A stretch of DNA of 64,000 nt from Leptasterias polaris (taxonomy: Eukaryota > Echinodermata > Asteroidea > Forcipulatida > Asteriidae): positions 6,682,501 to 6,746,500 of the forward strand of contig JAZGTN010000037.1 of the NCBI GenBank assembly GCA_037783415.1, in the 5' to 3' direction. The notes beneath the pieces are model-generated. The model searched no databases and was not told the DNA's origin. It saw nothing but the letters and a program-made list of their open reading frames with translations. This document shows positions 11,955-20,092 of the stretch, one piece after another (within the stretch, counting starts at the first letter, position 1; the number at the start of each line of letters is the position of its first letter). The position numbers and the translations under genes are program-made.

Positions 11955-14900
11955 ACAAACACCCCAACAAACAAACAGGTAAACAGACATAAAAACAAAC
12001 ACGACAACACCACAGCATCATTACATTCCTTTACCATTTTTGTTGGCGATAGATTTGACGGTATCTGGGTTAAAGACGACCACGCCGGGCATGAACGGCC
12101 CGAGCCAAAACTGCATGACGTCATTAACTTCCTCGTAGTCGAAATGAAACTCCCTAGCCATCCCATTGTGACCTTTGGTGTACTGTTTGAGAAATCAAAA
12201 TATTTATGCAGTCAGTTGAATATCTTTAAAATGTTTTGAATAATGTGAGAGTTACAGATAACCTCATAGTTCATACTTCATTGTTGGCAACCGTCATAAA
12301 GTTTTTCAAGATCATTTTTTTTTAAGGGTGCAACCCACTAAATAGGGAGAAAACAGAGCGTTGGCTTCGCCGCCTCATTAATGTTTTACAGGCCCTCAAA
12401 GTTCTTCTATATTAGACAGATTTGAGAGCCCAATAAAATAGGTACAGTGTAAAAACTATGCCCAAACCGTGACCTGGGTTTGTTGACTTTCAACTTGAGG
12501 TATTTTGGATGACATAGGACCTTTTTCTTGATGAATTTGAACCATTTAGGTTCCATTTTCTCATTGAAATTGAAAAACCAGTATTTGAATCATTCAGGAA
12601 ATATTAAACATTGAATATCAGTAACTACTACTTCAACATGATTTTTGTGTGTGTGTGTATTTTTTTTGGCCGGCGTTCGTCCAACCATGGTCCAACTGAC
12701 CTTATCGCCAAGAAAATAACGAGAACATTGCAATGTGGATGTATATTCATACTGGAGATTGCCTGGAACTGGTTGCCTGTGAATTGCCCTGTGTTACTTG
12801 GCCTTCAGATGCTATTGGCATAGTGCTAGTGAATTAGTGAACGGTGCTCGTATACCATCATGGAGGTAGGAACCCAAGTATTGCAAAAACCCAACAAAAA
12901 AAACCCCCAAAACCCCAGAACTTTGTCCCCAGCAAAATAATGCAAAACCTTGTACAACCAAGGGATTAGAAACCCCCTTGGGCGATGGAGTTGGGAACGG
13001 CATGTCAGAGTGTTTGGATTAAGTATTAAGCCAACCATCATAACAGGGGTCGTCAATGGGGTGCAGAACAGCCCTTAGGGTAACGGAAGAGGGTATGGGG
13101 TTCTTAATCCCATGCTGGCAGTTTCCACAATCAATAATACTCTGACGGCCTTGAACTTAAACATAAACGGGGAGAACAAAGTGTCACTGCCGAGGGGCAA
13201 GACTTGTACCCTGTACCCACCATGAACTTGTTAAAGAATTTGTGGCTCGTTTTCTCTTGAAATTAATTATCAAAATCTGAGTATGAATTTGGTATAACGA
13301 TACACGTATATTTCAGCATCCCGTGGTTAGGATCCGGCGCTCTCACCGCCGTGGCCCGGGTTCGATTCCCGGTGTGGGAATTGCTTTTTGCTTGCATAAT
13401 TAAGGTATGCATTTTTTTACAAAGTGAAGTTTATAAACACTTTTTGTTGAAAAAGTACAATAAAATATTTAGAGCATGTGATCCCATATGGTCTAGTGGT
13501 TAGGATCCGGCGCTCTCACCGCCGTGGTCCGGGTTCGATTCCCGGTTTAGGAAGTTTCACAGGCTTTAGCAATTATTTTATTTTTTTAACCCTGGTTTTA
13601 AATGACATTGAAAACCAAAACAAATGATGGTCAATATGGGGTTCGAACCCACGACCTTCGCGTTATCAGCACGATGCTCTACCGACTGAGCTAACCGACC
13701 GAGACCAGCAATTATCAAAGTACGGTTTGTTTGTGTAATTATCACGTTGTTCACTGGCTGAACATCGGCAAAATGACAAATGTCGATGCAACATTTTAAA
13801 ACAAAAATGTTAAGAACACATTCCTTTCAAGCATCCCGTATGGTCTAGTGGTTATAGGATCCGGCGCTCTCACCGCCGTGGCCCGGGTTCGATTCCTGAT
13901 GCGGGAATTTTCTTGTTTTCTTGCGAATTAATGCATTATTTTACATCACAATAATTAAGTTTATAAAACCATATTTTTAAAGAATGAAGACATGTCATCC
14001 CATATGGTCTAGTGGTTAGGATCCGGCGTTTTCACCGCCGTGGCCCGGGTTCGATTCCCGGTGTGGGAAATGCTTTTTGCTTGCATAATTAAGTTATGCA
14101 TTCGTTTACAAAATGAACTTTATGAAAACGTATTGTTAAAATAATGTAATAACAATTAAGAGCATGTGATCCCATATGGTCTAGTGGTTAGGATCCGGCG
14201 CTCTCACCGCCGTGGCCCGGGTTCGATTACCGGTGTGGGAATTGCTTTTTGCTTGCATAATTAAGGTATGCATTCTTTTACAAAGTGAAGTTTATAAAAA
14301 CTTATTGTTAGAAAAGTACAATATTTTATTTAGAGCATGTGATCCCATATGGTCTAGTGGTTAGGATCCGGCGCTCTCACCGCCGTGGCCCGGGTTCGAT
14401 TCCCGGTGTGGGAAAGTTTGAGTTTTCAAAACACCTTTCAAGCAAAATGCAAACGGAAAAGTGTCGAATATTTTTTCAAAACCATCCAATGCACGAGATC
14501 ACAGTTTTTATGGTTAAGTTCTACCGTTTTCATCGTCTTTAGGATTGTAAACTCTTTTTCACAATTGTTTTAAACCATGGATTGATAGTTTGTTATTATT
14601 AAACATTAAATATCAGTAACTACTACTGCATCATGAAAACTGTTTGGTTTTTCATTGCCTGCGTTCGTAAAACTGACCTTACTGCCTGTCTATCCACAAG
14701 AAAATAATGAAAACATTGAAATGTGGATGAATTTTCTTACTGGAGATTGCCTGGAACTGGTTGCATGTAAATTGCCCTGTGTTACTTGGCCTTCAGATGC
14801 TATTGGCATAGTTCAACACGGTGCTCGTACCATGGAGGCAAGAAACCAAGTATTGCAAAAAAAACAAAAAACCAAAACTAATAAAAATTTGTTCCCAGAG

Positions 14901-17900
14901 AAAAAAAGTGTAAAAACTTGTACAACCAAGGGATTAGAAACCCCTTGGGCGATGGAGTTGGGAACGGCATGTCAGAGTGTTTGGATTAAGTATTAAGCCA
15001 ACCATCATAACAGGGGTCGTCAATGGGGTGCAGAACAGCCCTTAGGGTAACGGAAGACGGTATGGGGTTCTTAATCCCATGCTGGCAGTTTCCACAATCA
15101 ATAATACTCTGACGGCCTTGAACTTAAACATAAACGGGGAGAACAAAGTGTCACTGCCGAGGGGCAAGACTTGTACCCTGTACCCACCATGAACTTGTCA
15201 AAGAATTTGGGGCTCGTTTTCTCTTGAAAACGTCAAATTAATTATCAAAATCTGAGTATGAATTTGGTGTAATGATACACATCAACATCCCATATTGTCT
15301 AGTGGTTAGGATCCGGCGTTTTCATCGCGTGGCCCGGGTTCGATTCCTGGTGTGGGAAGTTCATTTTGCTTGCATAAGTTATGCATTTTTTTTACCATTT
15401 AAAGCTATATAAAAACTCATTGTTAAAACAATACAATAACCTAGTTAGAAGATGTGATCCCATATGGTCTAGTGGTTAGGATCACGGCCGTGGCCCGGGT
15501 TCGATTCCCGGTGTGGGCAGTTTTACAGGCTCTAATAAGTTTGTTTGTAAAAACCTACTTTTAAAATTTATATTGGAAAACCAAAACAAATGATGGTCAA
15601 TATGGGGCTCGAACCCACGACCTTCGCGTTATCAGCACGACGCTCTACCGACTGAGACAAACAAATATCAAAGTACGGTTTGTTTGTGTAATTATCACGT
15701 TGTTCACTGGCCGAACATCGGCAAAATGACAAATGTCTCTGCAACATTTTAAAACAAAAATGTTAAGAACACAGGCCTTTCAAGCATCCCATATGGTCTA
15801 GTGGTTAGGATCCGGCGTTTTCACCGCCGTGGCCCGGGTTCGATTCCCGGTGTGGGAAATGCTTTTTGCTTGCATAATTAAGTTATGCATTCTTTTACAA
15901 AATGAATTTTATGAAAACTTATTCTTAAAATAATGTAATAACAAGGAAGAGCATGTGATCCCATGGTCTATAGTGGTTAGGATCCGGCGCTCTCACCGCC
16001 GTGGCCCGTGTTCGATTCCCGGTGTGGGAATTGCATTTTGCTTGCATAATTAAGGTATGCATTCTTTTACAAAATGAATTTTATGAAAACTTATTGTTAA
16101 AATAATGTAATAACAAGTAAGAGCATGTGATTCCATATGGTCTAGTGGTTAGGATCCGGCGCTCTCACCACCGTAGTCCGGGTTCGATTCCCGGTGTGGG
16201 AATTGCTTTTTGCTTGCATAATTAAGGTATGCATTCTTTTACAAAGTGAAGTTGATAAAAACTTATTGTTGAAAAAGTATAATAACATATTTAGAGAATG
16301 TGATCGCATATGGTCTAGTGGTTAGGATCCGGCGTTTTCACCGCAATGGCGCGGGTTCGATTCCCGGTGTCGGAAGTTTCACAGGCTTTAGCAATTATTA
16401 TTATTTTTTTTAAACCTGGTTTTAAATGACATTGAAAACCAAAACAAATGATGGTCAGTGGGGCTCGAACACACGACCTCCGCGTTATCAGCACGACGCT
16501 CTACGAGCTAACCGACCGAGACAAAAAAAATCAAGGTACGGTTTGTTTTTTGAACATCGGCAAAATGACAAATGTCGATGCAGCATTTTAAAACAAAAAT
16601 GTTAAGAACACAGGCCTTTCAAGCATCCCATATTATGGTCTAGTGGTTAGAAAGCGGCGCTCTCACCGCCGTGGCCCGGGTTCGATTCCCGGTGTGGGAA
16701 TTGCTTTTTGCTTGCATAATTAAGGTATGTATTCTTTTACACAGTGAAGTTTATAAAAACTTATTGTTGAAAAAGTACAATAACATATTTTGTGCATGTG
16801 ATCCCATGGTCTAGTGGTTAGGATCTGGCATTTTCACCGCCGTGGCCCGGGTTCAGAAGTTTCACAGGCTTTAGCAATTATTATTTTCATTTTTGTACCT
16901 GGTTTTAAATGACATTGAAAACCAAAACAAATGATGGTCAATGTGGGGCTCGAACCCACGACCTTCGCGTTATCAGCACGACGCTCTACCGACTGAGCTA
17001 ACCGACCCACGGTATTGCTACCATAATAGTTTATTCTTGGTGGTTTCTCCTGGCCTAAATGAGTGTAAACCGGCCAGAACTGTAGTTATCTTTTCAATTT
17101 TATGTCGATGCAGCATATTTGTAAACGAAAATCTTAAGAACAATTAGAAAATAAGCATCCCATATGGTTTAGTGGTTAGGATCTGGCGCTGTCACCGCCG
17201 TGGCCCGGGTTCGATTCCCGGTATGGGAAGGTCTTTCAGCTTCATAAACATCCTTCTTGCAAAATACTAACATAAATGACGGAAAAAGGTCAACTATTGG
17301 TCTAGTGATTAGGATCTGGCGTTTTTACCGAAGGTCTTTTTTTCATTTTTTTTAGCCAGGGTTTATTATAATATTTCATTTTGAATTGCGGACTTTAGGA
17401 ACAGACGAAGTCACTCAAACCACGCAAGTCACTAAGCATCCCATGATCTTACACTCTAAACACTCCCAGGTAAGAATTGAACCAGAATCCGGGTCCCGTG
17501 CCAGCAGGCCCGGGCCTGACCCATTACTGGGTCAGGCTAACACGGGAACTCGTTTTAAAAAAAAAGATTTTAACTCGACTACCGCGTCAGTTCGACCCGT
17601 TTCTGTGTGATTTTGACATATTCCGGGTCAGCCTGATGACGGAACCCGGAATTTGTGTCAATTCTGACCCGGGATGTGGAGTGTATAAGCGGTAACAATC
17701 CGACTATCTAACCGCCATGGCCTGGGTTCAATTCCCGGTGTAGAAAGATCTTATAACTTTTGAACTGAACTAACAGATAAGAAAGAAAGGCTCACTACAG
17801 AAATAATCATTGCTACACTGACGTAATCCCATATGGTCTAGTGGTTAGGATCCGGCGTTTTCATCGCCGTGCTCCGGGTTCGATTCCCGGTGTGGGAAGG

Positions 17901-19833
17901 TCTTTAGCTTTTGTACACCTTTTTCAAAAATTGAAAACCATAAAAATGTGTCACTATAAAATTTATCTTTTGAACAAAAACTTTTGTCAGTGTGGGATTC
18001 GAACCCACGACATTTGAGTTATCAGCACGACACGCTACCGACTGATATGGTTCTCTTCTTGGTGTTTTCTCCGAAATGAGTATGATAAATCCAGACAGAA
18101 CTGTATCTAGTCTGTTCAACTTCATGTCGATGCAGTCTTATTTTTGAAACGCAAGTCTTAAGAACAACAAGCATTCCATGGTGGTTTAGAGGTTATAATA
18201 GGATCCAGCGCTCTTATTACCTCCGTGCGGTCGATTCCCGGTTGATAAATTCATTAGTTTTCGTACATTTTCCCCAAAATAAATATGAAAAGATGGGACG
18301 CCAGACTAGTCTGTTTCGAACGTTATCCATGGTCAGTGTGGGGCTTGAACCAACGACCTTCGCGTGCAAGTATCCCATATGATATAGTGCTATAGGATCC
18401 TGCGTTTTAACCGCCGTGGCCACGGTTCGATTCCCGTTGTGGGAAGGTCATTAGCTTGTGTACAAATAATCTTTTTCCAAAATAAAACAACTACAAGGTT
18501 CAACAAAAGAAAATCTGTTTGGTCGAACCCACGACCTTCGCGTTATCAGCACGACGCTCTAAACTGAGCTAACCGACTGAGTTTTATTGTTCATTGTTTC
18601 AGCAAGATTTGTATTTGTTGATCAACATTTTGAAAAGAGAATCCTAAGAACACTGAATACAAGCATCCGGTATAAAGTACCTTTCTTTAGTTCAGAACAA
18701 GAAACTTAATGTTATCTAAGAATGGAAACGTAAATAACGGAAAAGGTTTCAATATTTTTGTTTTGTAAGCAAGGACACGGGATACCATATATGGTCTAGT
18801 GGTAGGACCAACTGCTACATGCAATTTATAGGGTTGTCCCGATTAAAAAAAAAATCGAAGAAAACACTTTAAATGTTGCACCCTTCTTCAGTCACTACTA
18901 ACGTTGCATTTTGCAAGAAGGATGTTTAAAAAACTCAAAAATTTCCCATACCGGGAATCGAACCGAACCCTGGCCACGGCGGTGAAAACGCCGGATCCTA
19001 ACCACTAGACCATAATGGGATGCTTATGTCTTGTGTTTAGAATGATTGTTTCAAAAAACTGCATGTTACATGAAGTTGACAATGTTTTTGGATTTAAACT
19101 GAACCAGTTAAAGGAAACCAATGTTTGCGATAGCGTCGGTCGGTTAGCTCAGTCGGTAGAGCATCGTGCTAATAACGCGAAGGTCGTGGGTTCGAGCCCC
19201 ACACTGACCAGGAGTAACGTTTTTCATTTAAATTTGTTACATTTGTTTTGTTTGACCTTAAAAAAGCCGTGTTTCTAAGCCTAACAAATGAGTAGGCCTA
19301 CCCATGTCTGAGAAAAACAAGACCCTTCATGTCAGTATCTTCAAATGTTCCCTTTGTTTAATTTGCTTGACATTTTTTCAAGTTTTTGTTTTCATTTTCA
19401 TTGTGATTGCTGCAGCTGACGCACTCCAGCGAGGAAAAACAGTAAAAATTCTCCCTTTTGTTAAAACCCAAGCGAGTAAATTTCCCTTTTGGGGTGTCCC
19501 TCCATCATTTTGTAAGCCTAAGCCCCCTCCTCACTAGAATTATAATTGACAGATGATCTCTTTGACGGATTAAAGGGGATTAAGGAGATTCATATTTACC
19601 TCAGGTATGTCTCCCATGAACCAGCTCCCGTTGGGATGTTTGGGAAAATCTCGGAGTGCGTGTTGGAAGCGACGTTTCCATCGTACTAACTGGATGAGCT
19701 TGGCGACGAGGAAGAGCAAGGTAGCGGCTAGCAGGGTCTGGAGAATGCTATCCCAGTTGGCCAACATGAGAGATGCGATCCTGGTCAGCGATGGGAAGCT
19801 TGAGGTTAGGAAGTCTGCCTTGAGTAGCGCCAT
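4410..19833 (-). CDS. Cytochrome P450, CYP4-like, C-terminally cut by the window edge
   Basis: Haem-thiolate monooxygenase of the CYP4 clan, a group that typically omega-hydroxylates fatty acids and related lipids at the ER membrane; the substrate here is unknown. Minus-strand coding exons: 19833-19600, 12182-12035, 11684-11512, 10927-10800, 9449-9218, 6415-6219 and 4543-4410. All junctions are GT/AG and keep frame (about 415 residues). Seen: a hydrophobic anchor at residues 28-50 followed by RWKRR and a proline-containing hinge; WARNR (C-helix WxxxR, 154-158); GGYETT (I-helix oxygen-binding motif, 327-332); KESQR (ExxR, 386-389). The haem-cysteine exon is not found between 1 and 4409, so about 90 residues lie outside the window. 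The start ATG at 19833 precedes the anchor, as expected for a microsomal P450. Intron 1 (7.4 kb) houses the tRNA array. The exact subfamily cannot be given. Confidence 0.9.
5167..5321. repeat. Hairpin MITE in a P450 intron
   Basis: Arms of about 65 bp face each other: the left begins CCATTAAGCCCCGCC and the right ends GGCGGGGCTTAATGG. The arms match through a CCAATCACAGCC segment to a central GATCACCATT. There is no coding capacity. It lies in the intron between the exons at 6219-6415 and 4410-4543. Confidence 0.8.
5690..5975 (+). repeat. Interspersed repeat, copy 2 (partner at 2820-3110)
   Basis: Same ordered motifs as copy 1: TTGCCAACCAAGGTT at the left and CGATTGAATGTTTTA followed by GCCAACCAGCGCAG at the right. 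It lies in a P450 intron. Confidence 0.6.
5980..6125. repeat. Palindromic GGCTCCGGCTT repeat
   Basis: CTTACGGCTCCGGCTT at the left faces GAGCCTGAGCCGAAGCCC at the right, bounded by TTTTCGAAGC and GGTTTCGAAAAGGCC. Related palindromes occur at 9520-9620 and 24215-24545, so this is a small dispersed hairpin family. Confidence 0.5.
6416..8759. other. P450 intron, no gene seen
   Basis: Intron between the coding exons at 6219-6415 and 9218-9449. Short open frames here have no splice logic or recognisable homology. AT-rich and low-complexity purine stretches (for example 7300-7330) are all I can point to. Confidence 0.5.
8760..9122 (+). repeat. TTAAAGG-ended MITE, best full copy
   Basis: About 363 bp with imperfect terminal inverted repeats: the left end TTAAAGG then TGTACACTATTGG, the right end CCAATCCTGTATACTACC then TTTAA. 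The internal order (AATGTTCACAG, GAAATGAGTAAAAC, TTTTCTCGTGAC, TTTTCACAGG) recurs at 4212, 25459, 27300 and 62331. The ends suggest TTAA-type targeting, but this is not proven. Confidence 0.7.
9520..9625. repeat. GGCTCCGGCTT palindrome, second copy
   Basis: CTCGGCTTGGGTTCTGGCTC is followed about 80 bp later by GGAACCTGGAGCCGGAGG, with TGCACGATGCTTCC between. It is related to the palindromes at 5980 and 24215 and lies in the intron upstream of the 9218-9449 exon. Confidence 0.45.
10378..10725 (-). repeat. tRNA-derived SINE, family C, minus orientation
   Basis: On the minus strand the head reads as a tRNA-like promoter: GGCCGAGTGGTTTAGA (A box) and a B box matching GGGTTCGAGTCCCGGT. A body follows with GACACTTAGC-type sequence, and an ATT microsatellite lies at the far end (10378). 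Three further copies lie at 29060, 35046 and 37440. Confidence 0.7.
13319..13380 (+). pseudogene. tRNA-Glu(CTC) with D-arm deletion
   Basis: Matches the local 72-nt tRNA-Glu except that 10 nt of the acceptor/D region (ATATGGTCTA) are missing, so the acceptor is broken and the A box is damaged. The anticodon loop CTCTCAC and the T arm are intact. Confidence 0.85.
13482..13553 (+). tRNA. tRNA-Glu(CTC), weak acceptor stem
   Basis: Full 72-nt cloverleaf length with loop CTCTCAC (anticodon CTC), A box TGGTCTAGTGG and B box GGGTTCGATTCCC. The 3' acceptor strand TTTAGGA mismatches TCCCATA at two positions, so function is doubtful. Confidence 0.75.
13628..13700 (-). tRNA. tRNA-Ile(GAT)
   Basis: Minus-strand cloverleaf starting GGTCGGTTAGCTCAG, with loop CTGATAA (anticodon GAT), T arm GTGGGTTCGAACCCCAT, acceptor GGTCGGT with ATTGACC (two G-T pairs), and A as discriminator. 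Animal nuclear tRNA-Ile is usually AAT; the copy at 19138 has AAT with an otherwise near-identical body. Confidence 0.85.
13834..13907 (+). pseudogene. tRNA-Glu(CTC) with 2-nt D-loop insertion
   Basis: TA is inserted after GTGGTTA, giving 74 nt. The acceptor is perfectly paired (TCCCGTA/TGCGGGA) but the 3' side of the T stem (CCTGA) no longer pairs with CCGGG. Anticodon CTC. Probably decayed. Confidence 0.65.
13998..14069 (+). tRNA. tRNA-Glu(TTC)
   Basis: 72-nt cloverleaf with loop TTTTCAC (anticodon TTC), stem CGGCG/CGCCG, T arm CCGGGTTCGATTCCCGG, and acceptor TCCCATA/TGTGGGA with one G-T pair. All invariant positions look intact. Confidence 0.92.
14170..14241 (+). tRNA. tRNA-Glu(CTC), one T-stem change
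   Basis: Same 72-nt body with anticodon CTC. A single C-to-A change in the T arm (GATTACCGG) removes one pair and alters the B box. Otherwise intact. Confidence 0.8.
14343..14414 (+). tRNA. tRNA-Glu(CTC)
   Basis: Best-preserved CTC copy: A box TGGTCTAGTGG, stem CGGCG/CGCCG around CTCTCAC, B box GGGTTCGATTCCC, acceptor TCCCATA/TGTGGGA. It starts 173 bp after the previous tRNA-Glu and shares its 5' spacer, marking a tandem unit. Confidence 0.93.
15288..15358 (+). pseudogene. tRNA-Glu(TTC), anticodon-stem deletion
   Basis: One base is lost just after the anticodon loop (TTTTCATCGCGTGG), breaking the stem, and the A box is changed to TTGTCTAGTGG. It corresponds to 13319 in copy A. Confidence 0.7.
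15458..15519 (+). pseudogene. tRNA-Glu lacking its anticodon arm
   Basis: The D arm runs straight into the T-arm side (GTTAGGATCACGGCCGTGG): the anticodon loop and one stem strand are deleted. A and B boxes persist, so it could still be transcribed but not decode. Confidence 0.85.
15594..15656 (-). pseudogene. tRNA-Ile(GAT), 5' end missing
   Basis: The minus-strand T arm and anticodon arm (loop CTGATAA) are present, but the 5' acceptor strand and the start of the D arm are replaced by unrelated sequence after CTCAGT. Confidence 0.8.
15787..15858 (+). tRNA. tRNA-Glu(TTC)
   Basis: Intact 72-nt copy, the same sequence as 13998-14069 by eye, anticodon TTC. The following spacer (GCTTTTTGCTTGCATAATTA) is the array's standard spacer. 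Confidence 0.92.
15959..16030 (+). pseudogene. tRNA-Glu(CTC) with disturbed 5' end
   Basis: The 5' part reads TCCCATGGTCTATAGTGG: two bases lost from the acceptor and two gained in the D arm, so the A box is displaced. The T stem is also changed (CCCGTG). Anticodon CTC. Confidence 0.65.
16131..16202 (+). tRNA. tRNA-Glu(CTC), one anticodon-stem mismatch
   Basis: 72 nt, anticodon CTC, T arm intact. The 3' anticodon strand reads CACCG instead of CGCCG (one C-A mismatch), and the acceptor begins TTCC (a T-G pair). Possibly functional. Confidence 0.7.
16304..16375 (+). pseudogene. tRNA-Glu(TTC), degraded stems
   Basis: Acceptor strands TCGCATA/TGTCGGA mismatch twice, and the anticodon stem CGGCG faces CGCAA. 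Length is still 72 nt. Confidence 0.75.
16452..16517 (-). pseudogene. tRNA-Ile(GAT), D-arm deletion
   Basis: The minus strand lacks about 5 nt of the D loop and 2 nt near the 3' end, leaving 66 nt. Loop CTGATAA is retained. Confidence 0.8.
16626..16700 (+). pseudogene. tRNA-Glu(CTC), 3-nt insertion
   Basis: The acceptor/D junction reads TCCCATATTATGGTC (3 extra nt) and the D stem 3' side is AGAAAG in place of AGGATC. Anticodon and T arms are intact. Confidence 0.65.
16802..16858 (+). pseudogene. tRNA-Glu(TTC), truncated in the T arm
   Basis: The 5' two thirds are present with loop TTTTCAC; after GGGTTCA the sequence jumps to downstream spacer (GAAGTTTCACAGG), so the 3' end is gone. Confidence 0.8.
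16935..17007 (-). tRNA. tRNA-Ile(GAT), intact
   Basis: Minus-strand 73-nt cloverleaf with D arm GCTCAGTCGGTAGAGC, loop CTGATAA (anticodon GAT), T arm GTGGGTTCGAGCCCCAC and acceptor GGTCGGT/ATTGACC. The best-preserved GAT copy. Confidence 0.9.
17158..17229 (+). tRNA. Glu-type tRNA body with Asp anticodon (GTC)
   Basis: 72 nt with perfect acceptor pairing (TCCCATA/TATGGGA), intact T arm and A box TGGTTTAGTGG. The anticodon loop reads CTGTCAC, giving GTC, which decodes Asp codons, where its neighbours read CTCTCAC (CTC, Glu). One base change turns Glu into Asp decoding. Whether it is charged with Glu, Asp or neither cannot be told from sequence. Confidence 0.8.
17293..17330 (+). pseudogene. tRNA-Glu 5' fragment
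   Basis: Contains TTGGTCTAGTGATTAGGATC and the start of an anticodon arm (GGCGTTTTTACCG), then unrelated T-rich sequence. Confidence 0.7.
17451..17684. repeat. MITE with ACACTC ends and GGGTCAG palindromes
   Basis: The left end ACACTCTAAACACTCCCAGG faces right-end GTGGAGTGTA, and the interior has repeated GGGTCAG/CTGACCC phrases in both orientations. A related copy lies at 20093-20241. It sits between two tRNA-Glu fragments. Confidence 0.55.
17710..17746 (+). pseudogene. tRNA-Glu 3' fragment
   Basis: CCGCCATGGCCTGGGTTCAA followed by TTCCCGGTGT: 3' anticodon strand, variable region and T arm of the local tRNA-Glu with several substitutions. Confidence 0.7.
17827..17898 (+). tRNA. tRNA-Glu(TTC)
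   Basis: 72 nt, loop TTTTCAT (anticodon TTC, position 38 T), stem CGGCG/CGCCG, T arm intact, variable region GCTCC rather than GCCC. Probably functional. Confidence 0.82.
17985..18046 (-). pseudogene. tRNA-Ile(GAT), decayed
   Basis: Minus-strand T arm and loop CTGATAA are recognisable; the 5' acceptor strand is missing and several stem bases changed. Confidence 0.7.
18174..18248 (+). pseudogene. tRNA-Glu, heavily decayed
   Basis: TTCCATGGTGGTTTAGAGG with insertions, then AGGATCCAGCGCTCTTATTA and a degenerate T arm. No proper cloverleaf. Confidence 0.65.
18331..18366 (-). pseudogene. tRNA-Ile 3' fragment
   Basis: GGTCAGTGTGGGGCTTGAAC then CAACGACCTTCGCG: the T-arm half of a minus-strand tRNA-Ile, directly abutting the next Glu-like copy. 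Confidence 0.7.
18373..18445 (+). pseudogene. tRNA-Glu relic with TTA anticodon
   Basis: 73 nt. Loop TTTTAAC gives anticodon TTA, formally complementary to the stop codon UAA. The acceptor pairs well (TCCCATA/TTGTGGGA), but the D loop is altered, the anticodon stem has one mismatch and the T stem is shifted (CACGG/CCCGT). Most likely a pseudogene. Confidence 0.65.
18521..18579 (-). pseudogene. tRNA-Ile(GAT) fragment
   Basis: Minus-strand D arm, anticodon arm (loop CTGATAA) and part of the T arm; lacks the 3' acceptor and a few D-loop bases. Confidence 0.7.
18784..18810 (+). pseudogene. tRNA-Glu 5' fragment
   Basis: CCATATATGGTCTAGTGGTA, the acceptor and A-box region only. Confidence 0.6.
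18943..19020 (-). pseudogene. tRNA-Glu(TTC) on the opposite strand, T-arm insertion
   Basis: The minus strand carries loop TTTTCAC with an intact anticodon stem, but GGTTC is duplicated in the T arm (GGGTTCGGTTCGATTCCC) and one base is inserted near the 5' end, giving 78 nt. It is the only full-length Glu copy pointing left. Confidence 0.7.
19138..19210 (+). tRNA. tRNA-Ile(AAT)
   Basis: Plus-strand 73-nt cloverleaf: acceptor GGTCGGT/ACTGACC with one G-T pair, D arm GCTCAGTCGGTAGAGC, loop CTAATAA (anticodon AAT), T arm GTGGGTTCGAGCCCCAC, discriminator A. This is the standard eukaryotic Ile anticodon and the likely parent of the GAT copies, which differ at that base. Confidence 0.93.
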
Positions 19834-20092
19834 TTTCGATTGAACCTAAGATTAAAACCACAGACATGTGGGAGGGAAATGGTGATTTTCAGTTAGTATA
19901 ATTTTGAAATACATACATTAAAGCATTAACTAGTAAAGCTGTCTCGGTTTGAGTCCTTGCAGTGCCCTGTTTCAGTGGGGGAACGATGATATGGTACGGT
20001 TTGACTGGCAACACCAAAAGCATCAGTGAAAAACTGAAAATAAGTGAATCTTGGAAGATCTCATGTCAATCATGGAATGACATTGAAATAAA
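19834..20092. other. Upstream region of the P450 gene
   Basis: Between the P450 start codon and the next repeat. It must hold the 5' leader and promoter unless a further non-coding exon exists; I see no convincing TATA box or initiator. Confidence 0.4.

Larger units (their letters stand above)
12600..14570. repeat. Segmental duplication, copy A (tRNA-containing)
   Basis: The segment beginning near AATATCAGTAACTACTACT and containing GGAGATTGCCTGGAACTGG recurs about 1967 bp further right (TATTAAGCCAACCATC at 13024 and 14991). The leading 700 bp of non-tRNA sequence is nearly identical. It is followed in both copies by tRNA-Glu, tRNA-Glu, minus-strand tRNA-Ile and more tRNA-Glu in the same order. 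Confidence 0.8.
14590..16520. repeat. Segmental duplication, copy B (tRNA-containing)
   Basis: Right-hand copy of the block starting at 12600. Its tRNA genes at 15288, 15458, 15594 and 15787 correspond to 13319, 13482, 13628 and 13834. Several copy-B tRNAs carry deletions absent from copy A, so decay followed duplication. Confidence 0.75.
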
